NCBI GenBank assembly: GCA_910584155.1
Contig: CAJTYG010000002.1
Span: forward strand, 1-64,000
Direction: 5' to 3'
From: an uncultured Christensenella sp.
Lineage (GTDB): Bacteria > Bacillota > Clostridia > Christensenellales > CAG-917
Length of the DNA: 64,000 nt
The translations under genes were made by a program, and so were the position numbers. Positions within the stretch are counted from its first letter, which is position 1, and each line of letters begins with the position of its first letter. The notes below the pieces were generated by a model. The model had not been told where the DNA came from. It searched no databases and saw nothing but the letters and a program-made list of their open reading frames with translations. Positions 32,582 through 42,390 of this stretch are shown here, one piece after another.

Positions 32582-32620
32582 TTACGGCGTATTGATTTGA
32601 AATTTTTGCACGGTGCATTT

Positions 32621-33571
32621 ATGATAGGCTTTGTCAACATCTTTAAACCGCTGAATATGACGTCAAGCGACGTCGTTGTCAAGGTCAGGGGAATTTTAAA
32701 AAAAGCGTCCGGCGAAAAGCAAAAAACGGGACATCTCGGCACGCTCGATCCGCTTGCTTCGGGAGTTTTGCCCGTTGCCGTCGGCAATGCTACACGCCTT
32801 TTTGATTATACGCTTTCAAAAACAAAGACTTATATTGCAACCTTCAAATTCGGCGTGACAACGGATACGCTCGACAGCGACGGAAAAATCACGGATACGT
32901 GCAATAAAACAGTTTCAAAACAGGACGTTTTGGCGGTCATACCTAAGCTTGTGGGCGAAATAGACCAAATTCCTCCGCAGTATTCGGCAAAGTCGGTGGG
33001 CGGCAAAAAGGCTTATGATATAGCAAGAGCGGGCGGCAGCGTCTCTCTTGCGCCCAAAAGAGTGCATATCGACAGTATTCGGCTTATCGAAAACGGCGAA
33101 AATATTAAAAAAATATCCGACAAAATTCCACATATAACAGACTATAAATACGACGGTCGCTACAGCGATATTTTAAACTCGCTTTCGGACAACGAATTCG
33201 CTTTTGAAATCGTCTGCGGCGGGGGCACGTATATACGTTCTATCGCACGTGATATGGCTGAGGCGCTCGGCACGGTAGGCTATATGTCGTCGCTATGCCG
33301 CACGCAAAGCGGCAATTTTGACCTGTCAGGCGCAGTCACGCTCGAGCAGTTTGAGCAAAATCCGCTCGAGTGTATTTTGCCTCTCGATATTGCGCTAAAG
33401 GGCTACGACGTCGCCAATTTAAACGAAAAGGACGGCGAAAAGGCTCTGAACGGCGTAAAAATTGAGTATAACAAACAGATAAATCAACCGTTTGTCGTGA
33501 AGATTTGCGATAAAACCGTCGGTATCGGCGAGCTTAAAGACGGCAAGCTGTTTATAAAGACACGGCTATGA
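32621..33571 (+). CDS. truB: tRNA pseudouridine-55 synthase
   Basis: TruB makes pseudouridine 55 in the T-loop of tRNAs. This 316-aa protein has GFVNIFKPLNMTSSDVV at its start, KTGHLGTLDPLASGVLPVA with catalytic Asp48, and CGGGTYIRSIARDMAEALG. The ATG before IGFVN is preferred to an upstream TTG on family similarity, although its ribosome binding site is weak. The stop overlaps the ribF ATG (ATGA). Confidence 0.96.
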   Translation: MIGFVNIFKPLNMTSSDVVVKVRGILKKASGEKQKTGHLGTLDPLASGVLPVAVGNATRLFDYTLSKTKTYIATFKFGVTTDTLDSDGKITDTCNKTVSKQDVLAVIPKLVGEIDQIPPQYSAKSVGGKKAYDIARAGGSVSLAPKRVHIDSIRLIENGENIKKISDKIPHITDYKYDGRYSDILNSLSDNEFAFEIVCGGGTYIRSIARDMAEALGTVGYMSSLCRTQSGNFDLSGAVTLEQFEQNPLECILPLDIALKGYDVANLNEKDGEKALNGVKIEYNKQINQPFVVKICDKTVGIGELKDGKLFIKTRL

Positions 33572-34497
33572 AAATACTGAATTTATCCGACAAATACGGC
33601 GCACCCGTCGTCATAGCTTTGGGCTTTTTCGACTGTATCCACAGAGGACACCGCTTGCTTGTGCAAACCGCAATGCAATATGCCGCCGCTCATAATACCA
33701 ACGTCGAAAAAGTAGAAAGTGCGTTGCTCACGTTTTGCAACGATCCGTCCGAGCTGCTTTGCGGCGTAAGGCAAATGTACAGCTTTGAAGAAAGAGCGGA
33801 AGCGCTTAAAAATTTGGGGCTCGACAATTTAATATATACGCAGTTTAACGAGGCGTTTGCTTCAATCGAGCCAATTGACTTTTTGCAAAAGCTTGTAAGC
33901 AGTCTAAATATTAAGGCGATAGTTGTGGGCGAGGATTACACGTTCGGCAAGCGTGCGCTCGGCAACGTAACGCTGCTTAAGGAGTTTTGCGATAAGCGCA
34001 ATATAGAAGTCATCGTAAAGCCGTTTGAAATCGACTGCGGGCGCAAAATATCCACGTCGTCTTTGAAAAATTTGGTGCTATCGGGGGATATCACAGCGCT
34101 AAATATGCTTTTGTCCGAGCGTTATTTTATGCTCGGCGAGGTAGAGCACGCAAGGCGTGTGGGCACAAAGATAGGTTTTCCGACGGCAAATATACGCATA
34201 TCCGACGGAAAGCTTCCGCTTGCCGCAGGCGTGTATGCGACGGTACTCAGCGTGGACGGAAAACAATACGCTTCTATGACCAACGTCGGCGCAAAGCCTA
34301 CGTTTGACATACAAAACACCTCTATCGAGGCTTACATACTTGATTTTGACGGCGATTTGTACGGAAAAACCGTGAAGCTGTCCTTTGTCTACCGCATGCG
34401 CAGTATACAAAAATTTGCAAGCGTGGGCGAGCTGCAGGCACAGCTTACGCACGACGAGCAGCAGGTAAGGTCGACCGTCATAATAAAGGAGATATAA
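33568..34497 (+). CDS. ribF: Bifunctional riboflavin kinase/FAD synthetase
   Basis: RibF converts riboflavin to FMN and then FAD. This 309-aa protein has an N-terminal nucleotidyltransferase domain with ALGFFDCIHRGHRLLV (variant of GxFDGxHxGH) and KAIVVGEDYTFGKRALGN, then the riboflavin kinase domain from about residue 185 with HARRVGTKIGFPTANI and GVYATVLSV. It is coupled to truB upstream and shares one base with the endonuclease gene downstream (TAATG). Confidence 0.95.
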   Translation: MKILNLSDKYGAPVVIALGFFDCIHRGHRLLVQTAMQYAAAHNTNVEKVESALLTFCNDPSELLCGVRQMYSFEERAEALKNLGLDNLIYTQFNEAFASIEPIDFLQKLVSSLNIKAIVVGEDYTFGKRALGNVTLLKEFCDKRNIEVIVKPFEIDCGRKISTSSLKNLVLSGDITALNMLLSERYFMLGEVEHARRVGTKIGFPTANIRISDGKLPLAAGVYATVLSVDGKQYASMTNVGAKPTFDIQNTSIEAYILDFDGDLYGKTVKLSFVYRMRSIQKFASVGELQAQLTHDEQQVRSTVIIKEI

Positions 34498-35363
34498 TGG
34501 AAAGACAGTATGATCGTGCGGTTTTCGGTCCGTCGGGTCACGACGAGACGTTTGTCAGCGAGGGCAACAGCGCAACGCTGCAAATGCCCAAATGGCTAAG
34601 CGGCAAGGGCTTGGACATATTTGAATATTCGTTTGGCAGAGGAGTGCGTATCGGTTCGGAAATGGCTGAGGCTATCGGCAACGAGGCAGACAAATACGGC
34701 ATAGAAATGAGCGTGCACGCACCGTATTTTATCAATTTTGCGTCCGTAGAACAAGAAAAAGCGGACAATTCCATCACTTATCTTACAAGCTCGCTAAAGG
34801 CGCTCAGGCATTTTCACGGCTCACGCTGCGTTTTCCACTCGGGAGCGGAGGGCAAGCAGCCAAGAGCTGAAGCGTTTGCAAGGACAAAGGACAATTTTCA
34901 GCGTGCGCTGTGCGCAATATCCGATTTGCAGCTTGACGATTTGATAGTCTGTCCCGAAACCATGGGCAAGCAAGCGCAGATAGGCACCGTCGAAGAGGTC
35001 ATAGAGCTTTGTAAGCTCGGCAAAAACGTATATCCGTGCGTCGATTTCGGGCACGTGAACAGCCTTTATCAAGGTGCGCTCAAGACTGAGGACGATTTTC
35101 AGCGTATCGTGGACAAGATGTTTGACGGCTTAGGCGAACTCAAAACGAAAAATATGCACGTGCATTTCAGCAAAATACAGTACGGAGCAAAAGGGGAAAT
35201 ACGCCACTTGACATTTGCGGATACAGTCTACGGACCAAATTTTGAGCCGTTTTGCAATGTCATCGTAAAAAACGGATTGACGCCGCACATACTGTCCGAA
35301 TCGGCAGGCACTCAAATGCTTGATTCAAAGACAATGAAAAACCTTTATCTTTCAAAAATTTGA
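34497..35363 (+). CDS. nfo: Endonuclease IV-like AP endonuclease
   Basis: This 288-aa TIM-barrel protein belongs to the AP endonuclease family 2, whose zinc-dependent members nick DNA 5' of abasic sites. Likely zinc-site motifs are SVHAPYFINFAS (about 73-84), FHSGAEG, CPETMGK, PCVDFGHVNS and MHVHFSKIQY, with SESAGTQ at the end. AAAGGAGAT at 34486-34493 supports the start. Some sequence positions differ from classical Nfo, so a related TIM-barrel isomerase role is a remote alternative. Confidence 0.88.
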   Translation: MERQYDRAVFGPSGHDETFVSEGNSATLQMPKWLSGKGLDIFEYSFGRGVRIGSEMAEAIGNEADKYGIEMSVHAPYFINFASVEQEKADNSITYLTSSLKALRHFHGSRCVFHSGAEGKQPRAEAFARTKDNFQRALCAISDLQLDDLIVCPETMGKQAQIGTVEEVIELCKLGKNVYPCVDFGHVNSLYQGALKTEDDFQRIVDKMFDGLGELKTKNMHVHFSKIQYGAKGEIRHLTFADTVYGPNFEPFCNVIVKNGLTPHILSESAGTQMLDSKTMKNLYLSKI

Positions 35364-35458
35364 TTTTAAACGCAGTTGATATTTTAAAAATAAGTCAGGT
35401 CAGTTTATATTGATTTGATTTTTTTTGTAAAAAAACGATAGGGCGACACTTATAAAAC

Positions 35459-35486
35459 TATTCGTAAAACACGAGTTTTACGAATA
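35459..35486. terminator. Hairpin at the strand-switch point
   Basis: The perfect 12-bp stem TATTCGTAAAAC / GTTTTACGAATA has loop ACGA, midway between converging genes. T-rich tracts lie near it on both strands, but not directly adjacent. The rest of the 257-bp gap is A/T-rich and unassigned. Confidence 0.5.
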
Positions 35487-35620
35487 AATAGCGGCAAAAA
35501 CGGTACTAAACAGTGCATTTTCAAATTTTGCGTTATTTTCATAAAATTCGCAAAGTTTAAATCTGCTTACAAGTTTTCAAAAATTATTTCATTTTGAAAT
35601 TGCAAAAAACCGATTGTTTT

Positions 35621-36859
35621 TTAAAGCGTTTCAAGCGTATGCTCGAGCGCCAAAACTGCGTGTTCATACGTGACGCCGCCTTGCACGTAGACGATATACG
35701 GTTCTTTTATCGGCGAATCTGCGCTCAATTCGATAGACGAGCCCTGTACAAATGCGCCTGCCGCCATAATGACTTGATCCTGATATCCCGGCATATCCCA
35801 CGGCATCGGCTTTACGTTGCTGTCTATGGGCGAAATCTCTTGAATTGCGCCGCAAAAATCTATCAATTTCTGTTCGCTGCCGAGCCTTATGCTTGTCACC
35901 ACGTCATATGGACGCATATTTGGCTTCGGAAGCGTGTCATATCCGAGCTCTGTATAAGCTTTTGCAAACAAAAGCGAGCCTTTCAGTGCATTTTTTACGA
36001 CTGACGGCGCAAAAAACAGTCCTTGATAATACGGAAGATAGCCATAAGCATACGAGCCTTCTTCCATTCCGAGCGACGGAGCCGTCAAACGGTACGACAC
36101 CAACGTCACAAGCTCCTCACGTCCTGCGATATATCCGCCTGTAGGCGCAATTCCACCGCCGATATTTTTGATGAGAGAGCCCGCCATAAGGTCTGCGCCG
36201 ACGTCTGTAGGCTCGATTTCCTGCACAAATTCGCCGTAGCAATTATCTATCAAAACGAGCGTTGACGGACTGATTTTTTTGACAAACTTGACAAGCTCGG
36301 CAATCTGTTCCACGCAAATTGCCTGTCTTAGGCTGTATCCTCGGCTTCTTGCGGCAAAAACTGCCTTGATTTTTTCGGTTTTCAGCTTATTTCCGATTGC
36401 GTCGAAATCAAAAAGCGGAGTTTGATTTTCGCCTTCTTTCAGCTCGATATGCTCAAAATCTATGCCGAAATCCTTTAAAGAGCCTTTATTTTCCGCCAAA
36501 ATCACGTCTGTGAGCGTGTCATACGGCATTCCCGATACGGCAAGCAGCTTATCGTTTGGTCTGAGTACGCCAAACAACATCAAAGTGAGCGCATGCGTGC
36601 CCGAAACGATATTCGGTGAAACAATGGCGCTTTCGCAATGAAATATATCCGCATAGAGCCTGCATAACGTGTCACGGCCTATGTCGTCGTATCCGTAGCC
36701 CGTCGTGCCACCCAAATGGCGTGCCTGAACGGATTGATTTTTAAAAGCGTCCAAAACCTTTTTCTGATTGACGAGCGCAACGTCGTCAAGACGGCTGAAT
36801 TGTTCTTTTAAAGATTTTTCGCATTGTATTCTCAAATGCTTAGCTGCTGATTTGTCCAT
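35621..36859 (-). CDS. ynbB: Methionine gamma-lyase/aluminium-resistance family PLP enzyme (YnbB-like)
   Basis: This 412-aa fold-type I PLP enzyme is of the family usually named aluminium resistance protein. Seen: VSPNIVSGTHALTLMLFG, VLIDNCYGEFVQEIEPTDVGADLMAGSLIKNIGGG with the likely PLP lysine in SLIKN, and the C-terminal WDMPGYQDQVIMAAGAFVQG. The true reaction is unproven. AAGGTGAA supports the ATG over a TTG five codons upstream. In Bacillus the gene also sits near miaA. It is likely in one operon with miaA, mutL, mutS and miaB. Confidence 0.88.
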   Translation of the reverse strand: MDKSAAKHLRIQCEKSLKEQFSRLDDVALVNQKKVLDAFKNQSVQARHLGGTTGYGYDDIGRDTLCRLYADIFHCESAIVSPNIVSGTHALTLMLFGVLRPNDKLLAVSGMPYDTLTDVILAENKGSLKDFGIDFEHIELKEGENQTPLFDFDAIGNKLKTEKIKAVFAARSRGYSLRQAICVEQIAELVKFVKKISPSTLVLIDNCYGEFVQEIEPTDVGADLMAGSLIKNIGGGIAPTGGYIAGREELVTLVSYRLTAPSLGMEEGSYAYGYLPYYQGLFFAPSVVKNALKGSLLFAKAYTELGYDTLPKPNMRPYDVVTSIRLGSEQKLIDFCGAIQEISPIDSNVKPMPWDMPGYQDQVIMAAGAFVQGSSIELSADSPIKEPYIVYVQGGVTYEHAVLALEHTLETL

Positions 36860-36913
36860 ATGTTCACCTTGCAAGTTAAAAGTATTCTAAATTTCGTTGA
36901 TTTTTATAGCACT

Positions 36914-37846
36914 TTAGCGGTTTAAACGTGATTTTATATACTGGATTGCGCTACCGTAGTCGCCGCACTCAAACCATTTTATAAACTTATACCGTCTGAA
37001 CCACGTCAACTGCCGTTTGGCATAGTTGCGTGTATGCTGTTTTATCGCATTCTTTATGCGGTCTTCCTCGCCGTCTGAAAGCGCATATCTGCCGTTTTCA
37101 AGCGTATATTTGCAATCTGCAAATTCCTTATAACCTATCGCTTGCATTGACTGACAGTCAAAGCGTCCTATTGACAGCGCTTCTTCTGCGAGTCCTTGCT
37201 CAAACATAATATCCACACGCTCGTTTATGCGAGCGTACAGCTTTTCACGGTCGGTGTCGAACGCTATCATTATCACGTTTGGATCCTCTCGCAGGACGTC
37301 GCCGTTTTCCTTGAGCGTCTTTCCTGTGGTAAGTATTATTTCCAAAGCACGGATAATGCGCTTGACGTCATTCGGGTGCAGGCGTTTTGCGGTTTCGGCG
37401 TCAAGCTCGCCGAGCTTCCGATGTAAAAAATCTCCGCCTTTTGCCTGATACTCGGCTTGTAGCTGCGCCCGCAGCGTTTCGTTTTTGACGGTGTTTCCAA
37501 AGCTCATAGGATATAGCAAAGCTTCAAAATACAGTCCCGTGCCGCCTACGACAATGGGATATTTGCCTTGCGATATGGCTAAGTCTATCTCTTTGCGGGC
37601 AAGCTCGGCAAACTGAGCGACGGAAAACTCCTCGTCATAGTTTACGACGTCTATAAGCTTATGCGGTATTTCGGCTTGCTGACTTTTGGAAACCTTAGCC
37701 GTGCCTACGTCGAGCCCCTTATATATCTGCATACTGTCCGCCGAAATTATTATTCCGTCAAGCTCCCTTGCGAGGCGTATGGCAAAATCCGACTTTCCCG
37801 AAGCCGTCGGACCTGCGATATAAATTGGCTGTAGCTCGTATGACAT
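36914..37846 (-). CDS. miaA: tRNA dimethylallyltransferase
   Basis: MiaA adds the isopentenyl group to A37 of tRNAs reading UNN codons. This 310-aa protein has the P-loop AGPTASGKSDFA (about 10-21), SADSMQIYKGLDVGTAK, VVGGTGLYFEALLYP and TRNYAKRQLTWFRR near the end. MiaB, encoded upstream in the same run of genes, thiolates the same base, so the two steps of ms2i6A synthesis are co-located. It starts 3 bp after mutL. Confidence 0.97.
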   Translation of the reverse strand: MSYELQPIYIAGPTASGKSDFAIRLARELDGIIISADSMQIYKGLDVGTAKVSKSQQAEIPHKLIDVVNYDEEFSVAQFAELARKEIDLAISQGKYPIVVGGTGLYFEALLYPMSFGNTVKNETLRAQLQAEYQAKGGDFLHRKLGELDAETAKRLHPNDVKRIIRALEIILTTGKTLKENGDVLREDPNVIMIAFDTDREKLYARINERVDIMFEQGLAEEALSIGRFDCQSMQAIGYKEFADCKYTLENGRYALSDGEEDRIKNAIKQHTRNYAKRQLTWFRRYKFIKWFECGDYGSAIQYIKSRLNR

Positions 37847-37849
37847 AAT

Positions 37850-39733
37850 TTACACTATGCGTTTAAACATCTTTTCAAAATCACGCTTATCGAGCGCAAT
37901 GACTGCGGGTCTGCCGTGCGGACACTTTGCAGGCAAATCGCCGTTTTCGTCTACGTAAAACCTTATTACTTGCTCGATTTGCTCACGTGTGAGAACGTCT
38001 CCGCCTTTTATAGCCGCCTTGCAAGCCTGCTGACACAGACTGTCCTTTAATAGCTGAGCCAAAGTGAGCTCGTTTTCGCTCAGACTGTTTGCAAACAAAT
38101 CGCCGAAAAACTTGTTGAAATTGAGGTTTACGACAGGCGACGGCACGGCTTTTACAAGATACACGTATCCGCTGTGCTCAATTTCGAAGCCGAGAGATAG
38201 GAGGGTCGGCATTATCTTTTCGATATACTCTTCCTCGGCGCCCGTAAGCGACAGCTTGTATGGGATAAGCAACGGCTGCGCATATTCCGCCTTGCATTTA
38301 TCGGCAATTCTGTCGTAAAGTATACGTTCGTGTGCGGCGTGCTGATCGATGATATAAAGCTTGTCGTCCCGCTCGACGAGCAGATAGGTTGCAAAAACCT
38401 GTCCTATTATTTTGCCGTCGAATATCATTGCAGGCTCGCTTAATGGCTTTGCAGGTTTAACGTCGTCTATATTATTATCGGAAATATCCGCTTGCGGCGT
38501 TTCTTCAGACTTTATTGGCTCGTATACGGCAGGTCTTTCGGGAATATATAACGGACTTTCTCTGAAGCCCGACGGCGTAGCCGTGGCAAAGCCGAAGTCT
38601 TTGGGTGCGGTTTTTCCGACGTGCAAAGCCGACGTATCTATGCGTGTCTGCACCTGTACGGGCGCTTTTTTTATCTCTTTTTGCACGGGTTGAGGCTCGG
38701 CGACTTTGCCGTATTTTTTAGTCATATCAAAGCCCAACACGGATTTGCCCATGCTTGCGTTTACTGCGTCCTGTACTGCGTGATACACTGCGCAGAAAAC
38801 CTTGTGCTTGTCGTAAAAGCGCACTTCCGATTTTCTCGGGTGCACGTTTACGTCCACCTCGTCAAACGGCATAATTATGTCAAGCACAAACATCGGATAT
38901 GCACGCTTCATAAGATAGTCGCCGTAGGCCTTTTCCACAGCGGTCTGCACCGAGGCGTCCTCGACGGCACGTCCGTTGACGATTATCGTCTGATAGGTGC
39001 GGTTCGGCTTTGTAAAATCCACCTTTGAAACGTATCCGCTGACCTTAATACTTTCGCTCGGCTCGATTTTTAGCAGCTTATCCACCGTATTTGCTCCGTA
39101 CACCGCACATATTGCGTCGATAAGCTCGCCGCTGCTATGCGAAAGCACGACGCCGTTTTCGTCGGACAGCGTAATGGATAAGTTTGCGTTTGCAAGCACG
39201 AGCGTCCTTACGGTGTCGAGTATCTGCCGCATTTCGCTTGCGGGCTTTTTTAAGAATTTCAGACGTGCGGGCGTGTTGAAAAACAGATTTTCCACCGTGA
39301 TGATAGTGCCCTTCGAGCGGCTGTCCTCGCCCTCGAAGATGACGTTTCCGCCGCTTAGGACTATTTTTGAAGCCGTCTGCTGCGACTTTGCCGCAGATAT
39401 TAGCGTGACTTCGCTTACAGACGCAATGCTTGCAAGCGCTTCGCCTCTGAAACCGAGCGTAGATAAGCTGTCCAAATCGTCTATAGCGTTTATTTTGCTT
39501 GTGGCGTGAGGAATGAAAGCCGTGCGCATATCCTCCTTCAGTATGCCTATGCCGTTGTCGCTGACCTGAATTTTTCTTATTCCGCCTTGCTCGACTGCAA
39601 TATCAATCTGCGTTGCGCCTGCGTCGATAGAGTTTTCTACAAGCTCCTTGACGACGGAGGACGGATTTTCAACGACCTCGCCTGCGGCAAGCATATTGAA
39701 TACGTTTGGTTGAAGTATGTTGATTTTTCCCAT
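37850..39733 (-). CDS. mutL: DNA mismatch repair protein MutL
   Basis: MutL is the ATPase and nicking subunit of mismatch repair. This 627-aa protein has the GHKL motifs LVENSIDAGAT, VSDNGIGI and LGFRGEALASI, then a Pro/acidic linker (about 340-430) and the C-terminal nuclease domain with DQHAAHERILYD (the last acidic residue of DQHA-x2-E-x4-E is Asp) and CPHGRP. The second ATG is chosen: GGAG lies too close to the first one two codons upstream. Confidence 0.96.
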   Translation of the reverse strand: MGKINILQPNVFNMLAAGEVVENPSSVVKELVENSIDAGATQIDIAVEQGGIRKIQVSDNGIGILKEDMRTAFIPHATSKINAIDDLDSLSTLGFRGEALASIASVSEVTLISAAKSQQTASKIVLSGGNVIFEGEDSRSKGTIITVENLFFNTPARLKFLKKPASEMRQILDTVRTLVLANANLSITLSDENGVVLSHSSGELIDAICAVYGANTVDKLLKIEPSESIKVSGYVSKVDFTKPNRTYQTIIVNGRAVEDASVQTAVEKAYGDYLMKRAYPMFVLDIIMPFDEVDVNVHPRKSEVRFYDKHKVFCAVYHAVQDAVNASMGKSVLGFDMTKKYGKVAEPQPVQKEIKKAPVQVQTRIDTSALHVGKTAPKDFGFATATPSGFRESPLYIPERPAVYEPIKSEETPQADISDNNIDDVKPAKPLSEPAMIFDGKIIGQVFATYLLVERDDKLYIIDQHAAHERILYDRIADKCKAEYAQPLLIPYKLSLTGAEEEYIEKIMPTLLSLGFEIEHSGYVYLVKAVPSPVVNLNFNKFFGDLFANSLSENELTLAQLLKDSLCQQACKAAIKGGDVLTREQIEQVIRFYVDENGDLPAKCPHGRPAVIALDKRDFEKMFKRIV

Positions 39734-39753
39734 ATACATCTCCTGATTGACGG

Positions 39754-42390
39754 TCAGTCTTCAAGCTGTTTTTTGAGGTCGGTGAGTATCGTCAACGCCT
39801 GAAGCGGCGTGAGATTGTTTACGTCCGTATCTCTTATCTGTTGCTCTATTTTGCTTTCGTTCATATCAAACAAGCCTATCTGCTGCGTAAGGCTGTCGCT
39901 TGCGCTGCTGAGCAAAAGCTCGTTGGTATCTCTGCGTTTGCTGTCCGCCTCGAGCGAGTGCATAATGCTCTTTGCCCTCTCTATGACGGGCTTGCATACG
40001 CCTGCGAGCGAGGCGACCTCTACGCCGAAGCTCTCGGAAGCGCCGCCGCTTGCTATCTTGTGAAGAAACACGATATTGCCCTTGTTCTGACTTATAAGCA
40101 CACGGTAGTTTTTTATGCCGTCGAGGTCCTCGAGCTCGGTGAGCTCGTGGAAGTGCGTTGCAAAAAGCGTCTTTGCTCTCACGTTTTTGGTGATATATTC
40201 GAGCACAGCCCACGCAATGGACAGTCCGTCGAAGGTGGACGTGCCACGTCCTATCTCGTCAAGTATCAGCAGGCTCGACGACGTAGCGTAGTTGAGTATG
40301 GTGGCAACCTCTATCATTTCCACCATAAACGTACTTTGACCGCCGCTAAGGTCGTCGCTTGCGCCTATTCTTGTAAAAATTCTGTCCGTCAGCGAGATAT
40401 CCGCCTCGGTTGCAGGCACAAAGCAGCCGATGTGCGCCATAAGCGTGATGATAGCGACCTGCCTCATATACGTACTCTTGCCCGCCATATTCGGTCCCGT
40501 AATTATCATAGTGCGGTTGTCGCCGTCGTCGAGCAGCGTATCGTTTGGCACATATGCGCCTTTATCGAGCAGCTGTTCCACCACAGGGTGTCTGCCCTCG
40601 AAAATGCGTATGCTTTTGACCTTTTTGCCGATATTCGGCTTTACAAAATTGCCGCTCACGGATACGGTGGCAAACGACAACAGCGTATCGAGCACGCTCA
40701 GCGACTGCGCCGTAGACTGCAGTGCGGACAGATTTTCAAGACAAAGCTGCTTCAGCTCATAAAAAATTCTGTCCTCTATGCTTGCCACGCTTGCCTCTGC
40801 GGTGAGCACTCTGTCCTCTATCTGCTTTAGCTCGTCGGTGATGAAGCGCTCGGCGTTTACAAGCGTCTGCTTGCGCTCGAAGCGATACGGCACCTTGTCC
40901 ACAAAGGATTTGGATATCTCTATGTAGTAGCCGAAAACCTTGTTATAGCTCACCTTCAGCGTGCGGATTCCCGTAGCCTCTCTTTCACGGGCCTCGAGCT
41001 CCGCAATCCAACCCGTTGCGGTGTTTTTGATATCCTTATACTGATCGAGCTGTTGGTCGTAGCCTTTTTTTATAAATGGTTTGTTTTTGAAGTCGCTTAC
41101 TGCGTCACGGTCGATAGCGCTCGTCAGCACTGTGTTGAGCTTTTCAAGGGTGTGTATTCCGCTAAGTATCCCTTTAAGAAGCGGAGCCTTTACGCCGGTA
41201 AGCGCAGATTTTATTTCGGGCAGCGACGACAGCGTATCGGATATGGAAAGCAAATCCTTAGGCGTTGCGTTGCCGTAGGCAAGTTTGCCGTTCAGCCTTT
41301 CGAGGTCTCTCACCTCGGACAGCGCCTCAGACAGCTTTTCCCTTAAAACTCTGTTGTTTACAAGCTCTTCAACGGCGTCGAGGCGGCTATTTATCCTGTC
41401 TGCGTCCTGCAGCGGCTGCTCTATGTAGTGGCGCAGCGTCCTTGCGCCCATTGCGGTCTTTGTTTTATCGAGCACCCAAAGCAACGAGCCCTGTCTTTTT
41501 CCGTCCCTTGCCCTTGCCGTCAGCTCGAGATTTCGTCTTGTTGCACTGTCGAGCATCATAAACGACTTGTCTCTTACGAGCGTAATTTTTACAAGCTGAC
41601 CGAGCGCGCGTTTTTGCGTTTGCGCAAGATACTCGAGCAAGCCGCCCGCTGCGGAAATGCAATGTTGCTTGTCCTCGCACTCGAAGGAAGCGAGCGACGC
41701 CACATTAAAGGTTGCGAGCACCTTTTTTGTAGCCGTAGGCACAGCGTAGGCAAAATCGTGATAGCAATGCGCTCTCTGCTCGCTTGTTTTAAAATACTGC
41801 AATCGCTGATATTCGCTCAAAAATTTCTCGTTGCAGATGACCTCGGACGGCGAAATACTGCCTATAAAGTCGGACAGCCTGTCAAGATAGTTTTCGCCCG
41901 CAAACTCGTATACGAAAAATTCGCCCGTGGATATATCCGTCCACGCAAGCCCGAATGCTTTGTCACGTGAGCAGACCGACAGCAGATAGTTCGATTTTTT
42001 CTCGTCCAGAATTTCGTCTTCCATGACTGTGCCGCTCGACACAACTCTCACGACGTCACGGTCGACAAGATTGCCCTTACATTCGGCGGGGTCGGAAAGC
42101 TGCTCGCATATCGCAACTCTGTAGCCCGCCTCGATTAGCTTACGTATATATGTATCCACGGCGTGATAAGGCACTCCGCACATGGGTGCACGCATAGTTT
42201 TCAAGCCGCAGTCCCTGCCTGTCAAGGTCAAATCGAGCACCTTTGAGGCGATTTCTGCGTCATCGAAAAACATCTCGTAAAAGTCGCCGAGCCTGAAAAA
42301 CAGCAGACAGTCGGGATATTTGTCCCTCATATCGCAATATTTTCTCATCATTGGCGACAGGCTTGCTCTGTCTACGTCCGTATATTTCAT
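39754..42390 (-). CDS. mutS: DNA mismatch repair protein MutS
   Basis: MutS recognises mismatches and recruits MutL. This 878-aa protein has the mismatch-binding FYE motif in RLGDFYEMF (about 34-42), the connector and lever domains, the Walker A GPNMAGKSTYMRQ (about 631), and DEIGRGTSTFDGLSIAWA and TLFATHFHELTEL in the ATPase domain. The ATG overlaps the miaB stop codon (ATGA). mutL follows after 20 bp. Confidence 0.98.
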   Translation of the reverse strand: MKYTDVDRASLSPMMRKYCDMRDKYPDCLLFFRLGDFYEMFFDDAEIASKVLDLTLTGRDCGLKTMRAPMCGVPYHAVDTYIRKLIEAGYRVAICEQLSDPAECKGNLVDRDVVRVVSSGTVMEDEILDEKKSNYLLSVCSRDKAFGLAWTDISTGEFFVYEFAGENYLDRLSDFIGSISPSEVICNEKFLSEYQRLQYFKTSEQRAHCYHDFAYAVPTATKKVLATFNVASLASFECEDKQHCISAAGGLLEYLAQTQKRALGQLVKITLVRDKSFMMLDSATRRNLELTARARDGKRQGSLLWVLDKTKTAMGARTLRHYIEQPLQDADRINSRLDAVEELVNNRVLREKLSEALSEVRDLERLNGKLAYGNATPKDLLSISDTLSSLPEIKSALTGVKAPLLKGILSGIHTLEKLNTVLTSAIDRDAVSDFKNKPFIKKGYDQQLDQYKDIKNTATGWIAELEAREREATGIRTLKVSYNKVFGYYIEISKSFVDKVPYRFERKQTLVNAERFITDELKQIEDRVLTAEASVASIEDRIFYELKQLCLENLSALQSTAQSLSVLDTLLSFATVSVSGNFVKPNIGKKVKSIRIFEGRHPVVEQLLDKGAYVPNDTLLDDGDNRTMIITGPNMAGKSTYMRQVAIITLMAHIGCFVPATEADISLTDRIFTRIGASDDLSGGQSTFMVEMIEVATILNYATSSSLLILDEIGRGTSTFDGLSIAWAVLEYITKNVRAKTLFATHFHELTELEDLDGIKNYRVLISQNKGNIVFLHKIASGGASESFGVEVASLAGVCKPVIERAKSIMHSLEADSKRRDTNELLLSSASDSLTQQIGLFDMNESKIEQQIRDTDVNNLTPLQALTILTDLKKQLED

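Noticed and set aside
35364..35620. dif recombination site at the strand switch
   Set aside because: No 28-bp sequence resembling the known Firmicutes or E. coli dif consensus was found by eye; the only palindrome is a hairpin with a 4-nt loop.
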